Notes under the pieces: generated by a model | Told to the model about the DNA's origin: nothing | The model's input: only the letters and a program-made list of their open reading frames with translations | The model's database searches: none | Part shown: piece after piece, positions 42,830 through 51,818 of the stretch | Numbering within the stretch: position 1 is the stretch's first letter | How the letters are laid out: the number at the start of each line of letters is the position of its first letter | Assembly (NCBI GenBank): GCA_046329575.1 | Contig: JAXLUJ010000016.1 | Location: forward strand, 1 to 64,000 | Source: UBA1941 sp046329575 | GTDB taxonomy: Bacteria; Bacteroidota; Bacteroidia; Chitinophagales; LD1 | DNA: 64,000 nucleotides | Direction of reading: 5' to 3' | Made by a program: the position numbers and the translations under genes

Positions 42830-43879
42830 TCACTCTTTTTCGCCCATGATGTAACCCCATGGCTGAAGAGGAGAAACATTATCACAGAAGATTTTTAACA
42901 CCCCCATCAGCGGAATGCTGAGAATCATTCCGGAAATTCCCCATAACATGTAGCCTAACAGTAACGCCACGGTTGAAAAGAGCGGATTGATGCTTACGCT
43001 GGAGCCTACCACTTTTGGCATAACAAAGTTATTGTCGATAAATTGCACGACCAGGCAAACACCCAAGGCCGACGCGGCTATTCGCCAGTCGCCGGTGGTG
43101 AGCAAGCCTAACATCACGGGTATCAGGGCACCAATAATTGCTCCTACATAAGGAATTACATTGAGTACGGCCACCAGAATTCCGAGCAAAATGGCCTGTT
43201 TCAAGCCGATGAGCAAAAAGCCAATGGCGCTTAATGCGGAAATAATCAAAACATCTAACAGCGTTCCCTTGATGAATTTATTTCCCACGTGCGAAACGTT
43301 CGTCATGATTTTTCGCATATCGCCCTGACGTTGTTCATCGGTAATTACCATGAGCAAAAAGGTTTCGAACTTGGTGTGGTAGATAAGGAACAGGAAGATG
43401 TAGATAGGAATTAGTACGGCGCTGGTAAGAAACGCTGCAGTAAGGGCAAATATACTGATCACATAAATGGAAGCGGCTCCTGCGCCATCTGAAAATCGGG
43501 ATTTGAAAAATTCAATTTGATCGTTTTTTGAGAAGCGGGTTTGTTGTTCAATGTACTCCAGCAATCGATCGAGGTTCTTATAGATTTCGATTTTCATGGT
43601 GCTCACATCAGTGAGGAAATTTCCGGCTTGCCAGAAAATGACTGCTCCCAGACTTACAAAAATGCTCATCAGCAACAGGATGCAAATTCCTGCAGCCAGC
43701 AATGAAGGTACTTTCCACGAGATGAGTTTCTTGTAAATTGGAAAGAGCATAAAGGCGAACAACGCTGCATATACCAATGGCACCAACACATCTTTTAATA
43801 CATATAAAAAGAGTACGGCCAGCATCGTAGCAAACAAAAAATAGGTGAGGCGTTTGATGTGATCAGAAGATAGTTTCAT
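42830..43879 (-). CDS. AI-2E family transporter
   Basis: 349 residues with about eight hydrophobic helices. Family motifs: VYAALFAFMLFPIYKKL near the start, GLKQAILLGILVAVLNVIPYVGAIIGA (its core VLNVIPYVGAIIGALIP) in the second half, and FIDNNFVMPKVVGSSVSINP. The family includes exporters of autoinducer-2 and Na+/H+ antiporter-like proteins, so the substrate stays open. 19 bp separate it from the large DUF748-like gene, suggesting co-transcription. Confidence 0.9.
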   Translation of the reverse strand: MKLSSDHIKRLTYFLFATMLAVLFLYVLKDVLVPLVYAALFAFMLFPIYKKLISWKVPSLLAAGICILLLMSIFVSLGAVIFWQAGNFLTDVSTMKIEIYKNLDRLLEYIEQQTRFSKNDQIEFFKSRFSDGAGAASIYVISIFALTAAFLTSAVLIPIYIFLFLIYHTKFETFLLMVITDEQRQGDMRKIMTNVSHVGNKFIKGTLLDVLIISALSAIGFLLIGLKQAILLGILVAVLNVIPYVGAIIGALIPVMLGLLTTGDWRIAASALGVCLVVQFIDNNFVMPKVVGSSVSINPLFSTVALLLGYMLWGISGMILSIPLMGVLKIFCDNVSPLQPWGYIMGEKE

Positions 43880-43898
43880 GTTTGGATTTTACGTTGCG

Positions 43899-46262
43899 TT
43901 ATAGTTTGATATTTATTTTTCCCGGTTTGCTGCGCACTTCCTTTCGCTCTTTGGAGTAACCTTTATAATCTTCATCGGCATCGTCAAGAAAGTCGAGCGC
44001 CTTCTGCAATTTTTTAGGGATATCGCCTTTGTAGTTGATTTGATAATAAGAGAATCCAACCCGGGGCACCTCATCGCGAGATGGTAAAATCTTCATCTGT
44101 TTTTCTACGCCTGCTTCGCGGAAGGGCGCCATAAATTCCTGAATTCGGTCTTTGTGCAGTTGGGCCACTTTGGCATTCACTTTACTATCAGGAACCAAAA
44201 CTCTGGCTTTATCCTGAACGGTAAAAAGCAAATCACTTTGTTTTACGAAGTTGTTGAGGTAGTGAACAAATTGAGAGTCTTTCACGCTCATCTTATCAAC
44301 ATATATCGAATCGTCTTCTGATAGTTTGAAGTTTTTACCTGAAGTGAAGTAATAACGCTTGGCTTCGTACAACAACATGTGCTCCCGTTCTTTTTGCTCA
44401 TAGTGCACCGGCTGAATTTCGATTGTTGCTTCAGGATTAGATTTTAGAAAATCGATTAAATCGTCTGCAAATTTCTTTTGTTTGGAAGTGAGGGCACTTT
44501 GGCGCATGTTCCAGCGCATAATGTGAAATTGTTCCACACTTTTCTCCTGATTCTTCACATAAACGCGGTAAGGAGAAGTGGGTGGTTTTACAAAAATATT
44601 TCTCACAATTTCCCAGACTACCGGCCAGATCTTGAACTTCGGATCTTTCAGATTGCCATTCACCGGAATGTCGTAATCGATTTCCTGGCCGGGATCACGA
44701 ACAAATGCCATAATGAGTGGCATCGGAATCCAACTTGCATCTTTCTTTTTAACGCGTTTGCTGAGTTGCGGATTTACAATCAACAAGTGATTTTCGCTGG
44801 TTACCACGCTGTCCCGAACTTTCCACTTAGCTGTAAGTTCCATAGTGCCGCGTTCGAGAGGGTAAGAAGTGTAAGTAACTGTATAAGGATTAAATGTTGG
44901 AACGGCTATCTTGCTGAGCGAAAGGTTCAGATCAAAATCGCCAAAACTCATTGGATTTACACTAAAACCGAAAGCGAATTGTCCGTGCGGTTGCAAGCCG
45001 GCATCCACATCCACATTAATTCTCGGATTGCTTTTGTCGATGTTCTTCGCAATGATCCGAAGTGGATTGGCTGCAATGGAGAACTCTTCGCGCAGGGCAA
45101 AATCATTGTAACGGATGTCGCCTCGGTAAAGCGCAAATTTGTTGACATGGTAATGCGATGCCAAAAAGTTCTTTTCAAACTTTTTCAGGTAATCATAGAT
45201 TTCGAAAATTAAATTGAATTTGGAGGAATCGGCACGCGCCGCCTTAACCGTAGCGCCTCCTTTACCAAACATGGTTTCGGCATTGTTCAAATAATCGTAG
45301 CGTTCAAATTTGAAATACGGCTGGTCGATCATTACAGTATCCACGTTATAGTCGAAAGTTCGCGGACTTACATTGGTCATGTTCACGGCCAATTTTTTTA
45401 GCGACACATAGTCTTCGCCTTTCTTTTTTCCGAAATGAAAATCATTGATGGCCAGATAGCCTTGTACGGCTACATCGGTGGTTTGCTTTACATTTCCCTG
45501 AGCGTGGATGTCGCAATCCAAATTAGCCGAGAAGTGGCCGTAATTCGAAATGTCTTTCAGATATTGTTCAAAAATGCTGAGGTCGAACTTTTCTACTTTG
45601 GCTGCTACGCGGTAATCCAGCGATTTAATGTTGAAAGTGCCTTCAGCATGCACATCGCCGCTTCCTGGGCCTGACCGCAATGTGGTTTTAAACTGAATGG
45701 TATCGCGGTCGTAACGCAATCCCGGACTGGTAAGATCCATTTCCTTTACCCAATAGTGTACCGGAATTACTTTTTCATCATAAATAAAATGTGCGTTTGA
45801 AATTTCAACATCAAGCATATTGAACTTGGTTGATTTAACGAGACTATCGGCAATTTGACGCTCTTTAGGCGTGAAGCGCTGAACGATATCGTCGAAATTG
45901 AATTGCTTTCTATTTTGGATTAAATGAATTTGTGGTGAGGAAATACTCAGACTGCTGATTTCATAAATTTTGGATGGAATTTTCAACATAGCGAAGTCAA
46001 CAGAGGCGCCGTCTATAGCCACGAATACGGAATCACTGTTTTGTTCGAACAGTTTCACTCCGCTCAAATGGGCGTATCCTGTAAAAGGATTTACATAACA
46101 CCAATTGAGTGTAATTTCTCTGCCTAATATTTTCATATCGTATTTTTCAATTGCCCATTTGGCAATGGGAGAAATAAATACGATTACCAAAATGATAATG
46201 CCGAATAGTACGCCGAATACGATGGCTACCGCTTTCTTCCAGGGTTTGTTGAATAATTTCAT
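43899..46262 (-). CDS. DUF748 / AsmA-like inner-membrane protein
   Basis: 787 residues from the ATG at 46262 (MKLFNKPWKKAVAIVFG). One N-terminal membrane helix, then a long periplasmic beta-rich region with the DUF748 pattern: YDMKILGREITLNWCYVNPFTGYAHLSGV, where a beta strand follows each NP; LSSISI-type strands; and RGTMELTAKWKVRDS near residue 490. AsmA-like proteins form lipid-conducting bridges between membranes. The C-terminus is basic. A hairpin terminator lies between it and the next upstream gene. Confidence 0.8.
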   Translation of the reverse strand: MKLFNKPWKKAVAIVFGVLFGIIILVIVFISPIAKWAIEKYDMKILGREITLNWCYVNPFTGYAHLSGVKLFEQNSDSVFVAIDGASVDFAMLKIPSKIYEISSLSISSPQIHLIQNRKQFNFDDIVQRFTPKERQIADSLVKSTKFNMLDVEISNAHFIYDEKVIPVHYWVKEMDLTSPGLRYDRDTIQFKTTLRSGPGSGDVHAEGTFNIKSLDYRVAAKVEKFDLSIFEQYLKDISNYGHFSANLDCDIHAQGNVKQTTDVAVQGYLAINDFHFGKKKGEDYVSLKKLAVNMTNVSPRTFDYNVDTVMIDQPYFKFERYDYLNNAETMFGKGGATVKAARADSSKFNLIFEIYDYLKKFEKNFLASHYHVNKFALYRGDIRYNDFALREEFSIAANPLRIIAKNIDKSNPRINVDVDAGLQPHGQFAFGFSVNPMSFGDFDLNLSLSKIAVPTFNPYTVTYTSYPLERGTMELTAKWKVRDSVVTSENHLLIVNPQLSKRVKKKDASWIPMPLIMAFVRDPGQEIDYDIPVNGNLKDPKFKIWPVVWEIVRNIFVKPPTSPYRVYVKNQEKSVEQFHIMRWNMRQSALTSKQKKFADDLIDFLKSNPEATIEIQPVHYEQKEREHMLLYEAKRYYFTSGKNFKLSEDDSIYVDKMSVKDSQFVHYLNNFVKQSDLLFTVQDKARVLVPDSKVNAKVAQLHKDRIQEFMAPFREAGVEKQMKILPSRDEVPRVGFSYYQINYKGDIPKKLQKALDFLDDADEDYKGYSKERKEVRSKPGKINIKL

Positions 46263-46280
46263 AAGGATAGTTTTTAAAAA

Positions 46281-46304
46281 AGAAAGCCGCAATTGCGGCT
46301 TTCT
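46281..46304 (-). terminator. rho-independent terminator of the 46319-46633 gene
   Basis: A perfect 24-bp palindrome, AGAAAGCCGCAA/TTGCGGCTTTCT, followed on the minus strand by a T-rich tract. It lies 15 bp past the stop of the small Gln-rich protein and 19 bp before the DUF748-like start. Confidence 0.85.
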
Positions 46305-46318
46305 AAAAATGCTCAGGG

Positions 46319-46633
46319 CTATTTCTTATCGGCCGGTGTAGAACGATCTTCTTTAATGGTATCGTCATCGTCGGGCTGTTCCTCTGATGGAATGTCACCA
46401 ATACGGCGCTGCGGATTAGGATTTTGACCTTCACCACCTTGTTGTTGTTGCTGCGAAGCCGGTTTTTTGCTGATTTCAGCGCCGCCATCACGTATTGGCT
46501 CATCACCGGCTTTTTTTTGATCGCCATTATTTTGTTGTTGCGAGCCGGTGCTTTGAGGAGCATTGCCCTGTACACGCTGCGATTGCTGCGATCCGGACGT
46601 TTCGTCCTGTTGTTTTTTATTATCGTCTTTCAT
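46319..46633 (-). CDS. small Gln/Asp-rich hydrophilic protein
   Basis: 104 residues, highly charged and low-complexity (KKQQDETSGSQQSQRVQ, SQQQQQGGEGQNPNPQ, PDDDDTIKEDRSTPADKK), no hydrophobic segment. Such disordered proteins are common next to stress-related genes, but no function can be given. The start ATG at 46633 is well placed. Confidence 0.55.
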   Translation of the reverse strand: MKDDNKKQQDETSGSQQSQRVQGNAPQSTGSQQQNNGDQKKAGDEPIRDGGAEISKKPASQQQQQGGEGQNPNPQRRIGDIPSEEQPDDDDTIKEDRSTPADKK

Positions 46634-46869
46634 AACATTTTTATTTGTGTGAATAATATCCGCCCCAAAAAATCCTATGCCCGCCGTAATGGCCCTATGC
46701 GCTTATTAAGGAATGACATTGATTTTTTAATCCCACTGTGGAAATAGAAGTGCGTATTGTGTCAAAAAATCCCCATGTGATTGATTTAATTAATGCATGG
46801 GAAAATCTTCTACAATAAATGGCTTGGTGATGCGGTATGATTTTCTAAATCGAAAGGCAACAAAGTTTT

Positions 46870-47685
46870 ATGGAAAACCGATCTACTGCCTTGGAAGAAG
46901 AGAAAAAGCCCGGCTTTATTGACGGCTTACTCAACCGCACCCGAACGTTTTTAGACCAAACCGGAAAGGTGAGTGTTTTTGCCGGGCAGGCCATTAAAGA
47001 AGCGCTATGGCCACCTTACGAATTTCTGGAGCTGATGCGGCAATGTTATTTTGTAGGGAATTTGTCGTTGCCGCTGGTTGCCATCACAGCGCTTATCATG
47101 GGCTTGGTGTTTACCTTACAATCACATCCTACGCTTGCCAAATTTGGAGCTGAAAGTTGGTTGCCGGCCATGGTTTCAGTAGCCATGCTTCGCGAAATAG
47201 CCCCTGTAATTACTGCACTGATTTGTGCCGGCAAAGTAGGTTCCGGAATGGGGGCTGAATTGGCTTCGATGCGCGTAACCGAACAAATTGATGCAATGGA
47301 GGTGGCTGGTAACAAACCAATGAAATACGTAGTGGCCACCAGAGTGTTAGCTGTTACCATTATGGTACCGATGCTGGTGATTTTTGCCGATGCCATTTCT
47401 ATACTGGGATCGTTCATAGGTGTAAGTTTCAGCGATCATACCAGCTTCACTCTCTTCTTTAACCATGTGTTCAACGCCGTTGATTTCATCGACTTTCTTC
47501 CCGCTGTTATCAAGTCGTTCTTTTTCGGATTTGCTATTGGAATTATTAGTTGTTATAAAGGATATACTTCTAATAGCGGCACTGCAGGCGTTGGCGTGGC
47601 GGCCAACGAATCGGTTGTAGTAGCATCGCTTTCCATTTTTATTATTGACATGATAGCTGTTCAGGTCACCAACTTTTTTATGTGA
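46870..47685 (+). CDS. mlaE: MlaE family lipid ABC transporter permease
   Basis: 271 residues with about six hydrophobic helices. Family features: GLVFTLQSHPTLAKFG, LREIAPVITALICAGKVGSGMGAELASMRV (the conserved ICAGKVGSGMGAE core) and TEQIDAMEVAG. It is the first gene of an mlaEFD-type row and should form the membrane part of an MCE transporter moving phospholipids between the membranes. The stop overlaps the next start by one base. Confidence 0.92.
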   Translation: MENRSTALEEEKKPGFIDGLLNRTRTFLDQTGKVSVFAGQAIKEALWPPYEFLELMRQCYFVGNLSLPLVAITALIMGLVFTLQSHPTLAKFGAESWLPAMVSVAMLREIAPVITALICAGKVGSGMGAELASMRVTEQIDAMEVAGNKPMKYVVATRVLAVTIMVPMLVIFADAISILGSFIGVSFSDHTSFTLFFNHVFNAVDFIDFLPAVIKSFFFGFAIGIISCYKGYTSNSGTAGVGVAANESVVVASLSIFIIDMIAVQVTNFFM

Positions 47686-48473
47686 TGGAAAAACAAGTTG
47701 AAAAGCCGATTGAAGAAAACTCCTCTGATTTTGCAGTAGAGATTGCCGGACTTAAAAAATCTTTTGGTGAACAAAATGTTTTGGATGGCGTGGATCTGCA
47801 TTTAAAAAAAGGTGAAAACCTGGTGGTAATGGGGAAGTCAGGAACCGGCAAATCGGTACTAATCAAATGTATGGTTCGTTTATTGGAAGCAGATGAAGGC
47901 AAGATTTTGATTCTGGGAAAAAATGTTCCCGAACTGGACGAAAAGGAACTGAACGAAGTGCGCAAGCATATTGGATTTCTTTTTCAGGGTGCAGCTTTAT
48001 ATGATTCCATGACAGTGAAGGAAAATTTAAAATTCCCCTTACGCGATTCGGTAAAAATGAAGGATTCGGAAAAGGAAAAGTTGGTGGAGGAGGCGCTTGA
48101 GGCAGTAGGTTTGAAGGAGGCAATTCATAAAATGCCTGCTGAACTTTCAGGTGGTATGAAGAAACGCATTGGATTGGCCCGCACAATTATTTTGAAGCCG
48201 GATATCATTCTTTATGATGAACCTACCACCGGTCTCGACCCCATTACGGCGCGCGAAATCAGTGAATTGATCAGTACCCTGCAACGGGAACAAAAGACTT
48301 CTTCCATCATTATAACGCATGATATTGAATGCGCTCACATTACAGGAAACAGGATTGTGCTGTTGAAAGACGGGAAAGTGGCTACTGAAGGCACTTTCGA
48401 CGAACTGGCAGCAAGCGACGACGAATGGGTTCGCAGTTTTTTCAATATGCAACACACAACAAAAAATAGCTGA
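47685..48473 (+). CDS. mlaF: MlaF family lipid ABC transporter ATPase
   Basis: 262 residues from the ATG at 47685, which overlaps the mlaE stop. Walker A GKSGTGKS at 50-57, Q-loop in FLFQGAALYDSM, signature LSGGMKKRIGLARTI, Walker B ILYDEPTTGLDP and the H-loop IIITHD are all present. It hydrolyses ATP for the mlaE-encoded permease. Confidence 0.94.
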   Translation: MEKQVEKPIEENSSDFAVEIAGLKKSFGEQNVLDGVDLHLKKGENLVVMGKSGTGKSVLIKCMVRLLEADEGKILILGKNVPELDEKELNEVRKHIGFLFQGAALYDSMTVKENLKFPLRDSVKMKDSEKEKLVEEALEAVGLKEAIHKMPAELSGGMKKRIGLARTIILKPDIILYDEPTTGLDPITAREISELISTLQREQKTSSIIITHDIECAHITGNRIVLLKDGKVATEGTFDELAASDDEWVRSFFNMQHTTKNS

Positions 48474-48474
48474 T

Positions 48475-49203
48475 ATGAAAAAAGAAACCGGCGACAGAGT
48501 AAAGCTCGGGATGTTTGTTTTAACCGCTCTTGGACTCTTTATTTTTGGAATTTATTCTATTGGCGCCAAGCAACGTTTGTTTGCCAAAACATTTAAAGTG
48601 AAAGCGCTTTACCGCGATGTGAGCGGTCTTGAACTGGGTAATAACGTACGTTTTGGCGGCATTAACATAGGTACTGTAAACGACATTGAAATTTTGAAAG
48701 ATACCGTAGTGAATGTGGAAATGGTGCTGGACGAATCGGTACATCAATTTATAAAAAGCGATGCACTGGCAAGTATTACTTCAGAAGGTTTGATGGGCGA
48801 TAAGATTGTGACCATCAGCGCCGGTTCCAGCAATCAGATTGTAAAAGACGGACAAGTGCTGGCCACTATAGAAGGAAGCAGCATTGATGCCATATTGGCG
48901 AATTTGAAAATTGCATCGAATAATGCGGTAGGCATTACTAATGATTTGGGAGATATTATCAGCAACGTGCGGGCCGGAAAAGGTATGGTAGGCCGCATTC
49001 TCATGGATTCGGTAATGGGTAACGATTTGCGGCAAACTTTGCGCAATGTGAAAGGCGCCAGTAAAGGGTTAGACGACAATTTAGAAGCCGCTAAGCATAG
49101 TTTTCTTTTCAAGGGCTACTTTAAAAAGAAAGAGAAAGAAGCCGAAAAACAAGCTGAAGCGGAAAAGGAAAAAAAGGAAAAGGATAAAGAGGATAAGAAA
49201 TAG
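48475..49203 (+). CDS. mlaD: MCE family protein (MlaD-like)
   Basis: 242 residues with one N-terminal membrane helix (LGMFVLTALGLFIFGIYSIG) followed by a single MCE domain (VKALYRDVSGLELGNNVRFGG, INIGTVNDIEIL) and a long helical part with ASNNAVGITNDLGDII. The last 35 residues are almost pure Lys/Glu, which is unusual for MlaD. One base separates it from mlaF. It should form the hexameric lipid-binding ring in the periplasm. Confidence 0.9.
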   Translation: MKKETGDRVKLGMFVLTALGLFIFGIYSIGAKQRLFAKTFKVKALYRDVSGLELGNNVRFGGINIGTVNDIEILKDTVVNVEMVLDESVHQFIKSDALASITSEGLMGDKIVTISAGSSNQIVKDGQVLATIEGSSIDAILANLKIASNNAVGITNDLGDIISNVRAGKGMVGRILMDSVMGNDLRQTLRNVKGASKGLDDNLEAAKHSFLFKGYFKKKEKEAEKQAEAEKEKKEKDKEDKK

Positions 49204-49237
49204 GCACAACATTTTAAACTCCATTCAAAATTACGTT

Positions 49238-49396
49238 ATGAGCCATCTCCGATATTTTTTATTGCGCCTGAAGTATAATGGTGCGGTTTCAATGGGAAAC
49301 AAACAGATTGCGGAAGATTTGCGCAATCAATTGAAAATGGAAGAGATCCATCAGCGCGTAATGGCATATCGCCAACAATTTTTTTTAAACAAGTAA
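49238..49396 (+). CDS. short basic protein of unknown function
   Basis: 52 residues, MSHLRYFLLRLKYNGAVS..., ending YRQQFFLNK. It lies 34 bp after mlaD and 11 bp before the YtxH-type gene on the same strand. Protein-like composition and compact placement support it, but no family was recognised. Confidence 0.45.
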   Translation: MSHLRYFLLRLKYNGAVSMGNKQIAEDLRNQLKMEEIHQRVMAYRQQFFLNK

Positions 49397-49407
49397 AACA
49401 GCAAAAC

Positions 49408-49710
49408 ATGAGCAACGGAAAAGTATTGGTAGGCGCTTTGGCAGGCCTTGCCGCAGGAGTAGCAATCGGTTTGATTTTGGGCGAAACCGAAATGGGCAAA
49501 AGCCTTAAAAATTCGGTAAGCGGAAAGGCGAATCGCCTGAGTGAAACCTTGAAAGATTTGATGGACGAAGGCAAATCGATGATGGAAGATATGGCCGGCA
49601 ATGGCTCTTCTTCTGAAGGTGAAGGCAGCCACAAAACTGCAGGCTCTTCCTTAGGTTCGGGATCTTCTTCCACTTCTGGCAGCGGATCATCGAATAAGGG
49701 TAAAGCCTAA
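49408..49710 (+). CDS. YtxH-type small protein
   Basis: 100 residues. An N-terminal glycine-rich hydrophobic segment, LVGALAGLAAGVAIGLILGE, followed by helical charged sequence (MGKSLKNSVSGKANRLS) and a Ser/Gly-rich tail. This matches the YtxH/general-stress family, membrane-anchored with a soluble helical part. It sits in a group of small stress-type genes after the lipid transporter. Confidence 0.82.
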   Translation: MSNGKVLVGALAGLAAGVAIGLILGETEMGKSLKNSVSGKANRLSETLKDLMDEGKSMMEDMAGNGSSSEGEGSHKTAGSSLGSGSSSTSGSGSSNKGKA

Positions 49711-49852
49711 AAAGAAACGGGAAGTTCGGAGGGCGGAAGGTATATCTGGATTCCGGAGATTAATTCTTTCAGAAAGAAATTCTTTAAACCGGCAATCATT
49801 GTACTGGGATGCTTTACGGACTTCCTTTTTAAAAACTAAAAATCACAAAACT

Positions 49853-50140
49853 ATGTCAGACAAAATTTTCAAGAATACCGAACATGCCTTGAAAGAAGGA
49901 GAGGATTATGTGATGAGCATGAAAGACCGATTGGTGAAATTGTTCACACCTCATAGTAACGAAAGTCACTTTAATTACTTTTCAATTATTAAGCGCGTTT
50001 TTTTAGTGGTAGTGATAATTTATGGTATTCGAAAAGTTGACGTAATCCGAAAAGTGGTGTTGGCAGTTTTATCGGCGCTTTTTACCAAATGGCTTACCAG
50101 CAAAGCCTCGCAACTGGCGCTACCCGGCGGAAAAGAGTGA
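49853..50140 (+). CDS. small membrane-associated protein of unknown function
   Basis: 95 residues from the ATG at 49853 (MSDKIFKNTEHALKEGEDYV). An amphipathic N-terminal helix is followed by a hydrophobic segment (RVFLVVVIIYGI) and a second one near the C-terminus. A longer upstream start at 49799 exists but has an unlikely extension. It shares the helix-plus-membrane layout with the YtxH-type neighbour; function unknown. Confidence 0.6.
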   Translation: MSDKIFKNTEHALKEGEDYVMSMKDRLVKLFTPHSNESHFNYFSIIKRVFLVVVIIYGIRKVDVIRKVVLAVLSALFTKWLTSKASQLALPGGKE

Positions 50141-50237
50141 CAAAAAAGTGTTGGGTGTTTCCGATCATCTAATATATTTGAAAGCGTTTTATCTGCTAAA
50201 AGTCAGCAGTAGCAAGCGTTTCAAGTAAATATTAAAA

Positions 50238-50651
50238 ATGAGTACTGAGAAAATCACTATCCATTCCACCGTTGCGGCCGATAAACAAAAAGCGTGGAAC
50301 TATTACACCCAACCTGAACACATTACTCAATGGAACTTTGCTGACCCCAGTTGGCATTGCCCGCGCGCTACAAATGATATGCGCGTTGGCGGGCGTTATG
50401 TGGCGCGGATGGAAGCTAAAGACGGAAGTTTCGGTTTTGACTTTGATGCTACCTATACCCATATTCAGCCCGGCGAGAGTTTTACGTATGAGTTTGGCGG
50501 AAGGCTGGCCACTGTTGATTTTAAAGAGCATTCCGGAACTACAGAAGTTACGGTAACTTTCGATCCTGAAACGCAGAACAGCATAGAGCGGCAGCGCGAA
50601 GGCTGGCAAATGATTCTGAATAATTTCAAAAAATATACTGAGGCGAATTGA
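50238..50651 (+). CDS. SRPBCC / AHSA1-like domain protein
   Basis: 137 residues, a single START-like fold: VAADKQKAWNYYTQPEHITQWNFADPSWHCPRA is the typical first helix and strand region (core TQPEHITQWNFADPSW), followed by DMRVGGRYVARMEAKDG and a C-terminal helix WQMILNNFKKYTEA. Bacteroidota members are annotated as activator-of-Hsp90-like or polyketide cyclase-like and mostly of unknown role. Confidence 0.88.
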   Translation: MSTEKITIHSTVAADKQKAWNYYTQPEHITQWNFADPSWHCPRATNDMRVGGRYVARMEAKDGSFGFDFDATYTHIQPGESFTYEFGGRLATVDFKEHSGTTEVTVTFDPETQNSIERQREGWQMILNNFKKYTEAN

Positions 50652-50787
50652 ACCTAAGATGCTGCACCAAAAGAAAGGTGTTGTATATCGTCACCACTTT
50701 CAGTTACTCAAGCTATGCCCATTATTTGGATGATTACAATACAGCACTGGCTATTCACAACATAAAACAGGTATTTCCCTTTAACGC

Positions 50788-50902
50788 CAACCGCGGTAGC
50801 GATCGAAGTGGAAATACTTTTTGCGCGGTTTCTTAACTAATCATTTCAGTTGGAAACACTACTGCCGCGCAAAAAGATTGCAACGAAGAGCGCGGCATCC
50901 GC
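50788..50902. repeat. dispersed element, family C copy 3
   Basis: ACCGCGGTAGCGATCGAAG and TGGAAATACTTTTTGCGCGG on one side, CCGCGCAAAAAGATTGCAAC and GAAGAGCGCGGCATCCGC on the other. Matches the copies at 5371-5480 and 38703-38848 and shares its outer ends with family B. It fills the gap between the SRPBCC and methyltransferase genes. Confidence 0.8.
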
Positions 50903-50996
50903 AAAAAGAATCTGTTTTCAGTTTTAGATTTAAGAAATGTGGGATTGCCGGCTGATTAGTATTTTAGCTGCTGTTGATCATTAAAACTACAGCGAA

Positions 50997-51644
50997 ATGA
51001 GCCAAAACAATCCAACAGACCCATGGACCGAAAGATGGAATGAGCGATATAGCGATGCGGTTTTTGCTTACGGAGAATTGCCTAATGAATTTTTGAAAGA
51101 ACAACTTCAAAAGTTAACACCCGGTTCTATCTTGTTTCCGGCAGAAGGAGAAGGACGAAATGCGGTTTTTGCGGCAACTTTGGGTTGGAAGACTACGGCA
51201 TTTGATATCAGCAGCGCAGGACGAAACAAAGCACAATTGCTAGCCCAAAAGAATGACGTGACAATTCAATATCTGGTAGGTGAACTGGATGATTTACATT
51301 TTCAGAATGCTCCTTTTGATGCCATTGCGTTGATTTACGCTCATTTTCCGGCTCCTGTAAAATCGCAAATCCATAAAAAGTTAGATACGTTATTGAGAGT
51401 TGGAGGCTGTATCATTTTCGAAGCTTTTAGCAAGAAGCATCTTCAATACCAATCGAAAAATGAGAAAGTAGGTGGGCCGAAGGATATAGAAAGTTTGTTC
51501 TCCTTAGAGGAAATTCAGGCTGATTTTCCCAATTACAAAATAATTCAACTGGAAGAATGTGAAATTGAATTGCAAGAAGGCAGGTATCACAATGGCACCG
51601 GCTCCGTAATCCGATTTGTTGGGATGAAGTTGAAGCAGCAGTAA
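50997..51644 (+). CDS. class I SAM-dependent methyltransferase (TehB-like)
   Basis: 215 residues. N-terminal WTERWNERYSDAVFAYGELPNEFL and motif I LFPAEGEGRNAVFAATLGW with the acidic residue of motif II in TTAFDISSAG are typical of small methyltransferases related to TehB. FDAIALIYAHFP corresponds to motif IV. Substrate unknown. It stands alone. Confidence 0.85.
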   Translation: MSQNNPTDPWTERWNERYSDAVFAYGELPNEFLKEQLQKLTPGSILFPAEGEGRNAVFAATLGWKTTAFDISSAGRNKAQLLAQKNDVTIQYLVGELDDLHFQNAPFDAIALIYAHFPAPVKSQIHKKLDTLLRVGGCIIFEAFSKKHLQYQSKNEKVGGPKDIESLFSLEEIQADFPNYKIIQLEECEIELQEGRYHNGTGSVIRFVGMKLKQQ

Positions 51645-51694
51645 GCCGTAGCTTATTAGTTTGCCGGAGCGTTCGCTTTCTTTTTCACGAAATT

Positions 51695-51792
51695 CAGATT
51701 ACGAAAAACGCTATTACAAACTCCGAATTACGATAAAGGTGTTGAAAAAAGGTGCCCTGCGTAATTCGTAATTCTTCATTCGTAATTTCTAA
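51695..51792. repeat. family E hairpin
   Basis: Imperfect left arm with ATTACGAAAAACGCTATTAC and GAATTACGATAAAGG, right arm with CGTAATTCGTAATTCTTC and ATTCGTAATTTC. It fills the gap between the methyltransferase and ferritin-like genes. Confidence 0.75.
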
Positions 51793-51818
51793 TCACGACC
51801 GTTTTTCTCGCTTTTCTA

